Below, piece after piece: positions 46,875 through 59,720 of a stretch of DNA of 64,000 nucleotides. The first letter of the stretch is position 1, and each line of letters begins with the position of its first letter. The DNA lies in NCBI GenBank assembly GCA_949126835.1, contig OX421496.1, positions 15,332,844 to 15,396,843 on the forward strand. Direction: 5' to 3'. A model generated the notes under the pieces. That model made no database searches, had not been told where the DNA came from, and worked only from the letters and a program-made list of their open reading frames with translations. Source of the stretch: Anisus vortex (taxonomy: Eukaryota > Mollusca > Gastropoda > Planorbidae). The position numbers were made by a program, and so were the translations under genes.

Positions 46875-47400
46875 CTACTAACAATTAATAATTGGTCATT
46901 TATATAGTGCCTCACTCCATGCTAATGCAAGCATGCTCAGCGCGCTCTTAAAAACGAAACGACAATAGTTTTAAACAATGTTTTTGCCGATGGAGGCACG
47001 AAACGACAATAACATTCTAAAATAATTTTAAACCAAGTTTTTGCCGATGGAGGTGTACTTGATCAACTTAGTTGAAAAGAAATGTCTTTAAATTCTTCTT
47101 GAATGCCTTTTTTGTCACAGAGTTTTTCAGTGTCTCAGGTAAGCTGTTCCACGGTGAAGGCGCCACAGACTCAAACAAGCGCACACCAAGAGTCCTTTTC
47201 CTGTGACCATCCAAACATGAATTTCCAGGAGAGACTGTGTTGAAGAGCGCAGCATCCTTAACGGCACATGTTTCAATATGAGCGCTTTGAGATATGCAGG
47301 TGCTGTACCTTTCAAACATCCATAGGCAAGGGACATAATCTTATGATCGATGCGCTTCGTCACAGAAACCAGTGGAGTTCTTTGAGAACTGGTCATGCTA
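46875..47400 (-). mobile_element. 5'-truncated LINE 3' end (CR1/L2-like)
   Basis: The minus strand encodes GCLKGTAPAYLKALI, PLRMLRSSTQSLLE, a degraded GHRKRTLGVRLFESVAPSPW and FKKNLKTFLFN. The 3' UTR carries a tandem duplicate containing TTTTGCCGATGGAGG and ends with GAGCGCGCTGAGCATGC and a TAGTAG-type tail. It is close kin of 62600-63370. Confidence 0.85.
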
Positions 47401-49110
47401 TTATTTATTGAGAGGTGTTCTAATGACTATTATTTATATACATAACAAAATTACCTGAAAAAAAAGTAATTGTAAGATAAATTCGATTGCTATTGACCGG
47501 ATTGATGGAAAGAATACAGATGGACTTTATATGTGGATATGGAGCAAGAGATAAACATATAGCATTTATCATAATTTTTCTGCTAGCAAAATAGTTACCT
47601 CTTGTAAGTAGGACTAATAATTTTATCATATATAAATATTTAATATTGTCATAAATTAGATATGTAGTTTAAATGTTTTCATCATAACACTATTCTGGAA
47701 TAAGTAATAAAACTTAAAAAAACAGCACTCTTGAAAAGGCCTAATGATTTCATGAAATGTAATTTTCTGACATGAAATATTGCAGTGCTTAATATAAAAT
47801 TAAAAAAAAATTATTTTTAGTGTTTTAATTTTTTGGAAAATACAACAATTACAGTAACCATCACAAAAGCAAATATGTTTGTTACATTTTTTATTTTTAA
47901 TAGTTTCATTATATTTATTTTATTGATTTGATATATCTTTTTACATTTGCTCTGCATTTGTTTTTATGTTTCAAAATTGTTATCACCCTATTTTGTATAT
48001 ATTTTTAAAATAAATAAATTGCCTTCTTCATGTCTCATTTAATATTTTTACTGCCATTTCATAATGAACATTTTTAAATTTTATTTTTAACACATTTGAA
48101 AAATTCATTCAAAATATTTAAATTGAAAAAATATTTTAGAATTTAAGATTCAAACAAGGAATCTAGGTCAGAATAAAACTATAATTCACAAAATGGATAG
48201 AAAATATGTTTTTAATGTGTATAGAATAATATTTATCAATTTTGGCAATGTTAACAAAAATACACATAAATACTTAGCTTTGGTAAAATACTCAGCAGCA
48301 TGTTAAATAGACAGAATATAAATCAGAAAGTTAAGATAAAAGCTAATACCATATAAATAATCTTCTCTTCTGATCAATTTATAAATACCGGTATATGCTG
48401 CACATTTGTAAAAGTTGCCACTTTTAATTTAAATTTTGATGTTATAAAAATATGGCACAATATTTTGTCAACAATTCTCAAAAGAGAAATACAACACAAG
48501 CATGTTGATTTAGAATCTAGCCAATAAGGCAACATTGTTTAGGTTATAACAAAATAAATGTTCATCTTTCACTCAATACAATTTTTTTAAATGATCAGTA
48601 CTATTAGATAAAAAAGATAACAATATAACTAAAGAAATTTTTTTTTCATCTCATTGATACAAAAATAGTTGTTTATTTTTCAAAATTAAAAAAAATAGCT
48701 ATACCAGTAGCAAAGAATTACAGTACATAAAATCCTTTCATTTCCTCATTGACGTAACTTATTTTTAATTAAAACATTTTTTTTTCTTCTAATAAATGTC
48801 TGAGACAGATAAACTAAAAAAAATGAGACAAAGGAAAAAATCTATAATATAAAATTTTAACAAATTACTAATATGTTAAAAATAAATATCACATAATACC
48901 GGCATAATCATGCTAAGACTTTTAACAACAAGAGTAAGATATTTTTTATTTCTAGCTTTGTATATTCCACTAACTTTTTTTTTTTTACTTCTTTGGTAAA
49001 AAAGGGAAAATATATAGGATCTCTAATAAAAACTACATGAGGTAATCCATGTTGCCAATATCAGATATAGACTAGTCTAGTATACTAAGGTAAAAGTACA
49101 AATTTAAAAA
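47400..49110. other. long AT-rich region, no gene seen
   Basis: Dominated by A and T runs, with no exon-like block or repeat end recognised. Confidence 0.5.
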
Positions 49111-49397
49111 AGTGGTGTAACTGGAGACAATGGCGCCTGGGCAGGAATCGAAACTGGCATCTATCTGGAATGTTATTTTACATTTATAAGTACAGGTAAC
49201 TTAAAGATTAAAGACAGGGTGAAGGGTTGAAATCTTTGCTTTTCTTGAGCAACTGAAGTTTTAGCCCAAAAACTAATTCAAAGTTTTTTGTCTTATCTAA
49301 TTTATTTATTTTTTAAAGTGGGAAAGTAACAATTACCAAAGTTTGGCACCTTGAGTGGCCACCACCTCTGCCCCCTTGGTCCTCTAGTTACACTACT
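49111..49397. mobile_element. hAT-type MITE, AGTGGTGTAACT ends
   Basis: Left AGTGGTGTAACTGGAG and inverted right CAGTAGTGTAACTAGAGG match. Near the ends are GGCGCCTGGGC and, inverted, GGGGGCAGAGG. Flanks are only roughly duplicated (TTTAAAA and TCTAAAA). Confidence 0.6.
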
Positions 49398-49943
49398 GTC
49401 TAAAATTATAAATGAAAAAAGTACAACTAAATTCAAAATATATATTAGTTGAAAAGGGTACAAAAATACAAAAAAATCAATTGACAATAAATTTATCACA
49501 ATAAGATATACATATATGAGACAAAAAAAAATTATGTTACAACTGGGTAGAAAAGGCACCAGCAAAAATTAAAGGAAATTCATAATCTATATTTAATTTC
49601 CCTTTTTATTAAAAGGGGGTTTGCAGCATTTTTATCTAAGAAAAGGTTGTTTTTTGGAGAAATAATTCTAATTAATTGTATTCAGAATGTTTGCAAAAAG
49701 AATTATATTCAATTAACCTTTTAAAAGATTTAATTTAAGAAAAATGTGCTTAATTTCTCTATTGATTTGAGAGTGAAAAAAAATGAAAAATGTTCTTTAA
49801 AAAAAGTTGGTTTTTAATTCAATATGTCAATTTGAGAGCAATTCTAAGCCAACTGACTAGTAGTAACTAATATAATTAAATAATTAGTAAGAAATTGAGA
49901 CATTTAAAGTTCACAAAAGTTTAGGCAAATATATATACTTTTT

Positions 49944-50240
49944 TTACTTCTTTTTCTTTTTTCTGCCCTTCTTAACTCCCTTTTTTTTCTTTTTAGTTGT
50001 TGCACTTAATGAGAAGCCTCGCTTTTCCAAAGCATCAGGTGCATCATGGGCAATGAAATAAAGATTTTCCATCGCAGCTGGACTTAACAAGTCAGGGGGA
50101 AGTGCTTTAGACTTAAGAGATTTAGCTGAACTTGTTGATCTTTTACTTTTGCCAGACTTTTTTCCATTTTTTTTCCCTGTCTTTTTCCCAGATTTTTTCC
50201 CAGCTTTCTTGCTTCCCTTTTTGCTTGATTTTTTTCCAGC
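49944..50240 (-). CDS. SMKR1: SMKR1-like small lysine-rich protein, terminal exon
   Basis: The exon starts at acceptor TTAATTTTAG|GCTGG in phase 0 and ends at TAA 49946-49944, giving 98 residues. Residues 1-30 are GKK/SGK repeats. Then comes a non-repetitive core, LLSPAAMENLYFIAHDAP, with DALEKRGF, and a Lys-rich tail ending in RKKKKK. Vertebrate small lysine-rich protein 1, as I recall it, has the same order: Lys-rich start, LSPAAM-NLYYIAH core, RGF and Lys-rich end. Upstream exons and the start codon were not located. A paralogous exon lies 1.1 kb upstream on the same strand. The protein's role is poorly known; a basic nuclear or ciliary protein is possible (speculative). Confidence 0.6.
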   Translation of the reverse strand, partial: AGKKSSKKGSKKAGKKSGKKTGKKNGKKSGKSKRSTSSAKSLKSKALPPDLLSPAAMENLYFIAHDAPDALEKRGFSLSATTKKKKKGVKKGRKKKKK

Positions 50241-51345
50241 CTAAAATTAAGCCCAGAAAAAGATATAGAATTAATGCAACAAAAAAAAACATTAAAATTT
50301 TTGTTTTAAAAGTAAGAATAATATACAAATTTAATTTTTCAACATAAAAATAAACATTATAATTTAAAAAAAAAACTGAAAATATTTTTTTCTTCACAAA
50401 TAACGAAACTTATTATGATGAAAATGCCATACATTTTTATGACCAAAAAATTTGAATAAAAATATCAATAAACAAAATTTAAAAAAAGACATTCACAACG
50501 CAAGTACAAGTTTACAAAAATGTTAATTGAACACATTAATATTAAAGCATTGCACATGTAATAAAAGAGTAAATAAAACTACAAAAAATGAAAAAGTCAT
50601 TGAGTCATATAATTTATTTGACTAACACCAACCTTACCTAAAAAAAAGTGAAAAAAAGAATATCATATTAAATAAGATTAATATTAATAACAAAAATAGT
50701 TTTTAATTAATGAAAATACTAAAATTCTATTGATCAACTAAATATTTGTTGTAACTACATTATTATGCTCTTTTAAATATTTTATGGCTTTGTAGAAAAT
50801 GTATAATTTTCTCAAAGTAAGAAGAATTTTTTTAATTACTCGTAATATTTTCATTTCACTCTTTTCTATTTCATTTTCCACCACCATTGAACACAATTTT
50901 TGTGTTTGTTTTTCTGTTTCTTTAGCTTGAAAGCTTGAATATTATGATTGATTCTAATTGTTTTCAAAAGTTAATGACTCATAGTCTTGTCATATGCATT
51001 CCTAATTATATTTTAACAAAAAGAGTAAAATTAAAAGTGACAAAATTTTTTTGTTTTAAAATGTCAAAAATAAAATATTATACAACAAAAGTAGTTACTA
51101 GTCTACTAACAAAATAGAATTCAACAATATAAAATGAACACAACTATAGAGGATGCTTAGGATGTTCTCAAATGTAAATTTTATTATGATGTAATTTTAT
51201 GTTTAAGAAGAGTTGCCAGCTGGTTTTATTATTCACGTTACGCAATGTTGACAAGTGATGTTACAATAAATCCAAATCAAAGCATTTTTTAATAAAAATA
51301 TCCAATAAATTACACTTGCTTTACTAGTTTCAGTTATTCCGTAAT

Positions 51346-51885
51346 TTACTTTTTCTTTCTTTTTCCTTTTCCTTTCCCCTTCTTTTTTTTAGTTTTTGTT
51401 AGTGGCCATTCAAATCCTCGGAGTTCCATTGCATGTGTGGCATCATGTGCAATGTACTGAAGATTGAAGAATGAAGCATCACTTAACATAAGAGTAGATA
51501 TGGAAGTTTTCACTGAAGCATTTTCTTTCTTTCCCTTTTTACCCTTTTTACCTTTGCCTTTCTTGCCTTTTTTCCCCTTGCCTTTTTTACCCTCTCCTTT
51601 TTTACCTTTTTTACCTTTTTTTTTCTTTACACCCCCAGCTTCAGTAAAGACAGATGAACCTTTATCTTCAACATTTTGTAGAGATGAAGCAACATTCTCT
51701 TCATTTTCATCAAACACTTGGTCTTTAATATTAACCTCCTCGGGAGATAGGGATGTCTGACTCGGATGTGTTAATATTCTAGATTCATTAATACTCTCTG
51801 GAATATCATCCATTTGCTGTCCTGCTTCATTTTCTTCAATTTGCTCTTCTACCTTTTTTTTCTTTTTGACATCTTTTTTCTTTCT
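51346..51885 (-). CDS. second SMKR1-like exon, acidic N-part plus Lys-rich core
   Basis: The exon begins at acceptor TCTGTTTTCTTAG|AGAAAG in phase 0 and ends with TAA at 51346. Order: a Lys-rich start (RKKKDVKKKKK), an acidic Glu/Asp/Ser segment of about 75 residues (PSQTSLSPEEVNIKDQ), a long GKKGKG repeat, then FFNLQYIAHDATHAMELRGF followed by EWP and a Lys-rich tail. The core matches the downstream copy (NL-IAHDA--A-E-RGF). A possible first exon starts ATG 53142 (MSNSDKMVEKEEEAK) but its donor is weak. Likely a tandem paralogue; it could also be an alternative last exon of one gene. Confidence 0.55.
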   Translation of the reverse strand, partial: RKKKDVKKKKKVEEQIEENEAGQQMDDIPESINESRILTHPSQTSLSPEEVNIKDQVFDENEENVASSLQNVEDKGSSVFTEAGGVKKKKGKKGKKGEGKKGKGKKGKKGKGKKGKKGKKENASVKTSISTLMLSDASFFNLQYIAHDATHAMELRGFEWPLTKTKKKKGKGKGKRKKK

Positions 51886-51899
51886 CTAAGAAAACAGAG

Positions 51900-54370
51900 A
51901 AATGTTTTCATTCAAAGCATGTACATTATTTATTCAACCTAATTTATAGCATTATTTTAGTTTGTCATTCAATTTCAAAATTTACTAGTCAAGATACATT
52001 TTTTATTTGTTGATTTGTTAGTAGAAATTTAAATATACATCGTATAATAAATTTACCAATTACCAAAAAAAATAAGATGGTAAATTTAACAATTTTAGTA
52101 AGTAATAAAAATTGACTTTTTACAAATTTAAATAAAAAACAAAACAATATTTTGCATTATGAATTGATAGAATTTTTGTAACTAAATTGCTACATATAAT
52201 TCTTTTTAAAATATGTAGATTTTGACTGTTGCAAATATCAACTAAAATACAATATGCTGATAAAAATATTGCTTTGCATTCACTTACAATAAAAAGATAT
52301 CTAAAAAAATGCTTGAATACAAACTTCAGAATAGCAACAGGAGTTATTGTCTGCTAAAGATCTGCTAAAAATTATCCTGCATTTAAAGAGTATTCGGGAT
52401 GAGCTATTATTAAAACAAGAACTCTCAAAGAGTCCAGATTTGTAAAAAAAATATATCATAAGGGTCTGGTCATTGTTAGGTCATGTCTGCAGGATAATTA
52501 TGAAATCTCAGCAAAGATTAATACCACAAGTAATATAATATAAAATTAGCTTGGTCATCATAGGACCACTACAAAACAGCATAAACAGAAGCAGTTAGAT
52601 TGGTTTACTATGTAACTACTCATGCTCGATGCTAACAGTACTCAAAAAAAGGCCTACTAATAGGAATAGATAAGTCATAATATCATCAATGAAAAAATCC
52701 ATTTATTAAAATGATGTTGTTTAAATTAATTTTGCAACATTATGAAATACTGACAAAATTTATTTGTTAATATAAATCAACTTCATTTTTACTAACATTT
52801 TAATAATCATTATTACACAATAGAAAAACATAATGGATTAATGGTTAACAGTAACATTTTCAACATTTAATTGTGCAATTAAATGAACATAAAGAATTTC
52901 ATTTTTTTTTTTATTGCATACCATCAAAGTTTTACTCAATTTTAATCCTTTTCTGACCTGAAAATATAAAACTTAGTAAAAGATTTAAAGTTTTGACATT
53001 TATTTTTAATTAGTTATTATATAGGCAAAAGAAACAGTTTTAACAAATTTGATAAAAATCTGACCAAATGAAAAGATGTCTTAAAATTTTTGAGAATTTT
53101 TGCTTCTTCTTCCTTCTCCACCATTTTGTCAGAATTTGACATCTCAGGTCAGATGCCCAAAAATGTGTTTAAGTTAGATACTGATTAAAAATGTGTGTGT
53201 TCAGTCTATCTGTCAGCTCTAATTTTTGGACCTAATACCGGTCAAATAGGCAAATATGGAATTAGTATTGATAGATTGCCCAAATTATTAGTTCAATAAA
53301 AGGCTTATAAATTGTGCCAACTAATTCAATATTTTTTATTTAATTTTAATGACAGTTTCTAAAGTCATTCCTTTAAAAGGCATTCTTTCTCTCACAAAAT
53401 GAGTTACAGAAAAACTTAGATATTTGCAGGGTTACACTCATAAACTCCACATACATTTCTCATGGAAAACTAACAAAGGCTTATAAACACCTACCAGTAC
53501 TTGCATATGTTGAACATTAAAAAAAATGTGTATCAAAACACTTCAAGATATCATTGTAAACACTTTGTTATAATGTACATTACCCATCAAATATTGAACA
53601 GGAAAATGTATACAAATACATTACTGCTCAATAAAGTACATTCAGTAATAAGCCATATAAACTGTGCGCTAATGTATGTCTACTGTCTGCCTCCTTGTGC
53701 TCTGAGGCGCTTAACTCTCATGAGTGCATTTTCAGTGAGACATTGAATCCTATGTACTATTTTATTTGATTACAATCAGGAATTGTATGATAAAATGACC
53801 AATTTTGAGAGCGAGGTTCAAAGGGGAAAAAAATAAGCAACATTGTTGAGACTTTAGAGATTTAGAAGCTGGAATTTCAAAGGTATTCCTGCGTAGCTAC
53901 CCATCTCCATATTTTTTTATGAATTACCTTATGCACAAAACAATTTTCATTTAAATAACTAGCAAGAAAAGTTTTATAAAAATAATTAGCCTACCATTTG
54001 TATGACCTGTAAAACTGCTGTATTGCTAGCTCAAGTGAATATTTTTCGTTGAAGAATTATCATTTCTTTGAAAGCTTGTTATCTGTTAAATAGTTGTAAT
54101 CCGAGTTGGAATAATCAACATATAACATAAAGTGAACCATAATAAGCCTATACATTCTCAAACCTATTCAGTTTCAAAATTTTCACAGTTCAGGAGCATA
54201 TTATAATTCTTAAAATAACTAAAACATTATGAAATATATGGTTATGATTATGTGTATTCTTTTTTATTTGAGTATGTGCTATGATCTGGTTGTATAGAAT
54301 AAATTAGCACCAATGAATAATGAAAGTTAGGCATATGAGCTAGATTTACTTTAAAAAAAGATGTCTAAAG
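51900..54370. other. AT-rich region upstream of the SMKR1-like exons
   Basis: Apart from the weak candidate first exon at 53142 (minus), no gene or repeat end is recognised. Confidence 0.4.
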
Positions 54371-54379
54371 GCAATTATT

Positions 54380-55400
54380 TTATTATTTATTAATAATAAT
54401 ACTGTTAATTCTATTTATATAGTGCTGCCAACAAACATAATGTAAGCTCAGAGCACATTTAACATTGAGCAACAAACAACTAGGAATACGGATATAATTC
54501 TCTAGGATAAAAAAATATATAGCTAATTAATCATTTAAAACTTTACAAACATAGGACAAAGCAAATAAATGTAGCATTAACCAACCTAATATAAAAGTAA
54601 ATTAGTAGGGGTCTAAAAAATATTAAACGAAGGTAAATATAAAAATAATGTATTTTCAAGTTCTTTTTAAAAGTGAAGATAGAACTTGTTCCCTGAATTG
54701 GATGGGAAGTAGATTCCATACTTTAGGGCAAGATATTGACAAGGCTCTCAGGCCAATTGTCATAAAAAAAAAATTGGGGCACCTCCAGAAGCAAGGAGTT
54801 GGCATAACGGGATATTCTTTGTGGAACATATGGTTTGATTAGTTTCTTGTGATAGGACGGCATCTTGTGGCACTGATGGCAAAGTAACACCACTTTGTAT
54901 TCAATTCTTGCTCTCACAGGGAGCCAATGGAGCTGATGCAGGAGAACAGTTGCAGAATTATGCCTTGACTTACACATGACCAGCCGGGCTGCACTGTTTT
55001 GATTACGCTCTATGATGATACTTTGTGTGAGTTTGGTTAGGTAGGATCTAAACCAGCTGCAAACACAACCTGAGCAACCAAACATAGAAGACATAAAAAA
55101 AAAATCTAAAAAAATAAGAATCTCATGGTCAAGCTTATCAAATGCAGCTGACAAATTGAGCATTGCTAGAATTGAGACGTGATCAGAGTCAGACGCTCAA
55201 AGCAGATCATTAATTACCCTGACCAGTGCCATCTCCATGCCATGACATTTCTTGTAAGCTAACTGGAACTATTCCAAGAGGCCATTATGCTCTAAGTTAG
55301 TCAATAACTGTGCCAACACGATATGCTCCAGGACCTTTGATAGGAATGGTAGGTTGATATCTTTCACCATTCAGTTAACCTAGTTTTTTTCACCTGTTGG
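54380..55400 (-). mobile_element. LINE (CR1/L2-like) with internal deletion
   Basis: The minus strand starts with PFLSKVLEHIVLAQLLTNLE and LAYKKCHGMEMALVRVINDLL, then NLSAAFDKLDHEIL (motif A), then WFRSYLTKLTQ. It jumps directly to NSAARLV and VLLHQLHWLPVRARI of the C-terminus, so the YADD region is deleted. Stops break the frame. The 3' end has AGCACTATATAAATAG and an ATTATTA tail. Confidence 0.85.
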
Positions 55401-55499
55401 TGAACTGTAAGTCCAGTCTTTTTATACAACGTCACATACGTCTAGCAAATAGGTCCTTAACTTGTTGAAATATAACAGTCAAGAAGATTTTCAAACTCT

Positions 55500-55880
55500 T
55501 GAACAAATGCACTAGATGTGAGACTGTTCTTCTTGATTGGTGATGGGCAATGAAGGATCGAAGACAAAGGCCAGTGTTCTACGCTGGTGGTAAAGACAAA
55601 CTTCACACATGTTGAAAGTGGTAATGGATGAAAAGTCTGGATGAATGTTCACCCTATTAATTAAACTAGCATTTAACCACTCCCTCTGCCCACCTGGCAA
55701 GAAAGCTTATTTCAAGCACCATTACACAATTGAAGATTGACAATTAGCTCTATACGCAGGCTACGTTTATATTAGTGTTAAATGAGCTCTGAGCTTTTAA
55801 GTTATGTCTGTTGCCAGCACAATATAAATATTTTTGTATTAATATAAATTATAATTATTCTTTAAACAGATGTGAAAATG
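55500..55880. other. unassigned, possible LINE flank
   Basis: The minus frame at 55512-55700 encodes FVFDPSLPITNQ; I do not recognise it with confidence. Confidence 0.25.
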
Positions 55881-55884
55881 TCCC

Positions 55885-56015
55885 AATATCTTATCTTATC
55901 TTATACATTACAGACGCTCCTTCTATAAAGAAGATTATTGCGTCCTACGCTCATCCGTGGTCCGAGTCTAGTCTTGCATTTTTATTAATGTTTTAAATGA
56001 TGTTAGGTTATTGGT
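55885..56015. repeat. interspersed repeat, copy 3 (ATTACAGACGCTCC family)
   Basis: Nearly identical to copy 1 at 24512, including the TATCTTATCTTA run and TCTAGTCTTGCATTTTTATT. Confidence 0.8.
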
Positions 56016-57136
56016 TTTCCTGGTTTGTTCATTGATGGCCAATGATGGGTTTTCAACCTGTTAAGAATCTGCTCCTTTGAAAAATTATTTTATTGTGCCA
56101 GAAAAAAAAACATTTGGTGAAATATGTTTTCTTTATTTAGTGAATGTGTGCAAAAAAAAAAAAGCCGTAAATTAATTGCAAAAAGTAAATGATGCAATGA
56201 AAAAATAGTTATTAATAATAATAAGCTCTACACCTAAATTGATTATGAGTGATTAGCCTAAATTGAATCAGCATCTAATCTAAGTCTAAGCATCTTCATT
56301 CTTCAGTTTTTGATTGTTGAATAGGCCTAATAGAGTGTAGTACGCACTATCTATAACTACGTTTATCTTATAAGTTATTAGTCTGTCTTATTTTATTTCG
56401 ATTCAGAATTCGGGACTCAGAATATTAAATATAAATATTAACAAAAACATCGATTTCTTATATGCTATTAACTAGGCCTATGGCCGGCTATGGCCCTATA
56501 CTATAATGGCTATTGTCACTATTGACAATATTAAACATTATTTAAATGTATTATTATGAATATTATATTATTGAATATTATGGCATGGGCATATTATTAT
56601 AATTATAGGAATTATAGGCCTAATACTATTTAATTAATAGTAATAATATAATAATACTAATAATAAATAATAGGCTAATACTAATAAGATAATAACTAAT
56701 AACTAATACTAATATTATTAATTTAATGTATATTCTACTATATTACATTAGGCCTACTATAGAGTAAAGATAATTTCTTACCCTTTGTTATTTTCTATTA
56801 AATATTTATATAATGATGTTTAACAAGTTTGATGGATAGGCTAAATCCATCGGTGGATTATTCTTATTCCGAGTTTTATTTAAAAGTTATCGTCCATGGC
56901 GTTGGTGGTGGCCATAGTGATACGATAAAACTAAAATTCGAAAGTGGAAAAGAAATGCCAAAATTTTCACAAAATGTTTGCAAGCCAAAATTATAATTTA
57001 CTATTGAAAAAAAATATATTAGGATTTTCATAATATTAGACAAAATGTATATACTAATACATCTATAAAACATAGTATATGTTGTCCAGAAGGAGCTTCT
57101 GTAAAAAAAAAAATTATGAAAATATATAGGCTAGCC

Positions 57137-57420
57137 TGGGGGCACGGTGGCCGAGCGACAGCGCCTTCGACTGGCGTTCTGAAGTTTCTGGGTTCGAATT
57201 CTGGGGAAGACTAGGATTTGTTCCCGGGACTAAATGGTGTCCCTGAGTCTATCCACCTCTGATGGGTGCCTGACATTAGTTGGGGTAAAGTAAAGGCGGC
57301 TGGTCGTTGTACTGGCCAAACAATCCCCAAGCATGCCGCGACCACAGAAACGGGTGAATGCACTGAATCAGTCTGAATGCTGCTTCACCGGCCCTATGAT
57401 CAATTTGGTCCGAATGGTAG
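57137..57420 (+). mobile_element. tRNA-derived SINE
   Basis: A-box-like GGTGGCCGAGCGACAGCG near 57146-57163 and B box GGGTTCGAATTC near 57190-57201 are about 30 bp apart, as in tRNA genes. The body continues to about 57420. The arms do not fold into an intact tRNA by eye, so this is a SINE head and not a functional tRNA gene. Confidence 0.75.
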
Positions 57421-57716
57421 GCTTAGGGTTGCCATCCGTCCCGATATTTCGAGACAGTCACCGTTATAGACCTTCTTGTCCCGACACCCAGACAAGCCCA
57501 AATTGTGTCCCGATTTTGCAAAATACTGTTACGAGCTTGGATCAGGTATTGAAATAACGCTTGGATCAGGTATTGAAATAACGCTATCTGTTAGTGCAGT
57601 GGTTCTTAACCTTTTTGAAGTCGGGGAGCACTTTTGATCATGACAAAAATTTGGGGAGCACCAAAATCAAGGAGTAAAAAAAAAACAAATACACATACGT
57701 ACGACTTTTATTGAAA

Positions 57717-59720
57717 TTAAAGATTATAACATAAGAGTTTAATAAACAAATTTTTAATAAACATAAATTTAATAAGTAAAAAATAACATTGAGCAAAATT
57801 TAATTCAAAAATAAAAAGATTCAGATCTAATGTGAAACCTGAGCTTGACGGTTTTTTACAAATTTCAGTGATATTAGGCCTAATTTTAGAAATAGCTACC
57901 CTCAATTCTTCATCCAAATTAGTAAGTGTTGCTCGTTTTTTAGTTTTTATGTTGTTGACTATCGAGAAACCGAGTTCACACAAATATGATGTTGAAAATT
58001 GCAACAAGATTTTAAGTGCCTTCATGGAGAGAGCTGAGTATTCTTCTTGCACAAAGATCCGAAATTCCTCCAGAACCATTTCGGAAAATTTTATTTTAAG
58101 TGTACGATCCGATGATAGGTTGATTAATTCTTCTTCTTCTTGGTATGACAACTTAGACTACTATTTGATGTATCAACCGTGGCAAAGGGATTACGTATCC
58201 AGTCATATGTTTCTACGTTTATTGATGGAAAATAAAATTCAATCTTTTCTTCTAATAAAGTTAAATGCTCTGTTACTGCTGAACAAAGCACTACGCTTTA
58301 TCTGTGGCACCTTTCGAACGTCCCCAGTGGCAGCTGCTGAGGTGATGGCTAACATACCACCCCTTCAGCTTAGAAGAGAACGCGCTGTCATAACGACCTA
58401 CGAGCGCTATAAAAGACTCGAGGAAAGCTTCCCAACCAGAGTCTTAGTAGACACCTGGAAGGGTAGTAAGAGAATAAAGATGCAGTCCTTTATGCACCAC
58501 GCAACAAGGCTGTCATCCGAAATCGACCTACCCGATACAAGGCTGCCTATGACAAGGTACTCGAGTTTCTCTCCGGGGAACACGCCAACGCTCCCCCAAA
58601 TACGAACGAAGCTGAAGGACACCTCAGTTAGCAAAACGTCCGACCCAAAACTACTTAGAAAAGTTGCCATGGACACGCTAAATGCCCTACCACCCGGGGC
58701 TGTCCATGTCTACACTGACGGGTCGGCTAATGCAGACACCGGTACCGCCGGCTTTGGTGTTTACATAGAGTACCCCGGCAACCCGAATAGAGACGAACTA
58801 TGGGGGCCTTGCGACGGTCTCTGCAACTACGGCGCAGAGATCGAGGCCATCAGTCGGGCTCTGGAGTGGATCCGCCTTCGCCACGTCGAAGGCGCCCTCG
58901 GCTCTACGACCGTCACCATCCTGACTGATGCGTTGTCGGTGCTCCAAGTTATTGAGAATCTGAGCAACTGGCCCCCTCAGATAGAAACAATTCTAATGGC
59001 TTCAGACGAGCTAAGCCAGCGCTTTGGAGACCGCAAGCTACTGCAGTGGGTCCCAGGGCATACAGGCCTACCTGGCAATGAGAGAGCAGACCACCTTGCC
59101 AAAAAAAGGTGGGCTGAGCACACCCACCTCCGAGGAGCCCGGCAGCACGCCATGCTCCTTTGAGAAGGCCCGTACATTGATCCGGAGGTGGGAGACAGAA
59201 AAGGGGAACGAGAGCTGGGACAGCTCTGAGAAGGGCCGAGAAGTCTGGCGGCATTTGCCCCGCCCTAACCGCGCCGACCCATGGTGGTGCCTAAATAGGT
59301 CGGAACAGAGTATCATATCTCAATTCCGCACTGGCCACTGCCCCATTGGGGCACACTTCGCCAGGTTCCGGCCTAATTACGACTCGCGGTGTCGCCACTG
59401 TGGGGAGGAGGAGGAGACAGTGGAGCATATCCTGCGGGAGTGCCCCCGTCTCGTCGATCGAGGAGATGGGACGGGTGACCCACTATCCACTGTTCTCTAC
59501 GGAGATAGAGCCGTGCTCAAACGCACGGCTGAGTTCTTGTTCAGAGCTACAAGGGAATAATACTCCCAGCTCTTGCTTCCAATAGGAGTTCTTGTTAGTT
59601 ATTTTGTTAGTTAGTTAGTAACTGCTGAAATAATTTCGTCGGTAGTGTTATCATTAAGAGATGGAAAGGCTTCAACTTTAATCACATATAAATTTTATTT
59701 ATGTAGCATTAGTACAAGTG
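57717..59720 (-). pseudogene. hAT transposase C-terminal part (ZBED5-like), interrupted
   Basis: Order on the minus strand: AFPSLNDNTTDEIISAV (before the LINE, about 59670-59621), EHLTLLEEKIEFYFPSIN and YDWIRNPFA (58283-58180), a one-base frameshift near 58155, then EEEELINLSSDRTLKIKFSE, KALKILLQFSTSYLCELGFS and IKTKKRATLTNLDEELRVAI (58151-57800), the hAT dimerisation region. Block order matches ZBED5/FAM200-like proteins. The LINE and the frameshift show it is dead, and the N-terminal zinc finger and catalytic part are absent. Confidence 0.8.
58284..59620 (+). mobile_element. 5'-truncated LINE with RNase H domain and C-terminal zinc knuckle
   Basis: Flanked by the 9-bp direct repeat ACTGCTGAA (58275-58283 and 59621-59629). 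It encodes the reverse transcriptase end (NIPPLQLRRERAVITTYERY), RNase H (HVYTDGSANADTGTAGFG, AEIEAISRALEW, LTDALSVL, QWVPGHTGLPGNERADHLAK), then a zinc knuckle CRHCGEEEETVEHILRECP. A frameshift sits in an A run near 59100-59106. It ends in a TTAG-repeat tail. RNase H of this kind is typical of I/R1-like LINEs. GC content is clearly higher than in the surroundings. Confidence 0.85.

Noticed and set aside
50143..50397. Minus-strand frame of 84 codons ending KKWKKVWQK
   Set aside because: Alternative frame of the Lys-rich SMKR1-like exon and its intron; the frame with the LSPAAM and RGF core is preferred.
57146..57215. tRNA gene
   Set aside because: A and B boxes are present but the arms do not pair into a cloverleaf and the sequence runs on into a SINE body.
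58407..59316. Minus-strand frames of 66-101 codons
   Set aside because: Antisense to the RNase H and zinc-knuckle region of the plus-strand LINE; open because of its higher GC content.
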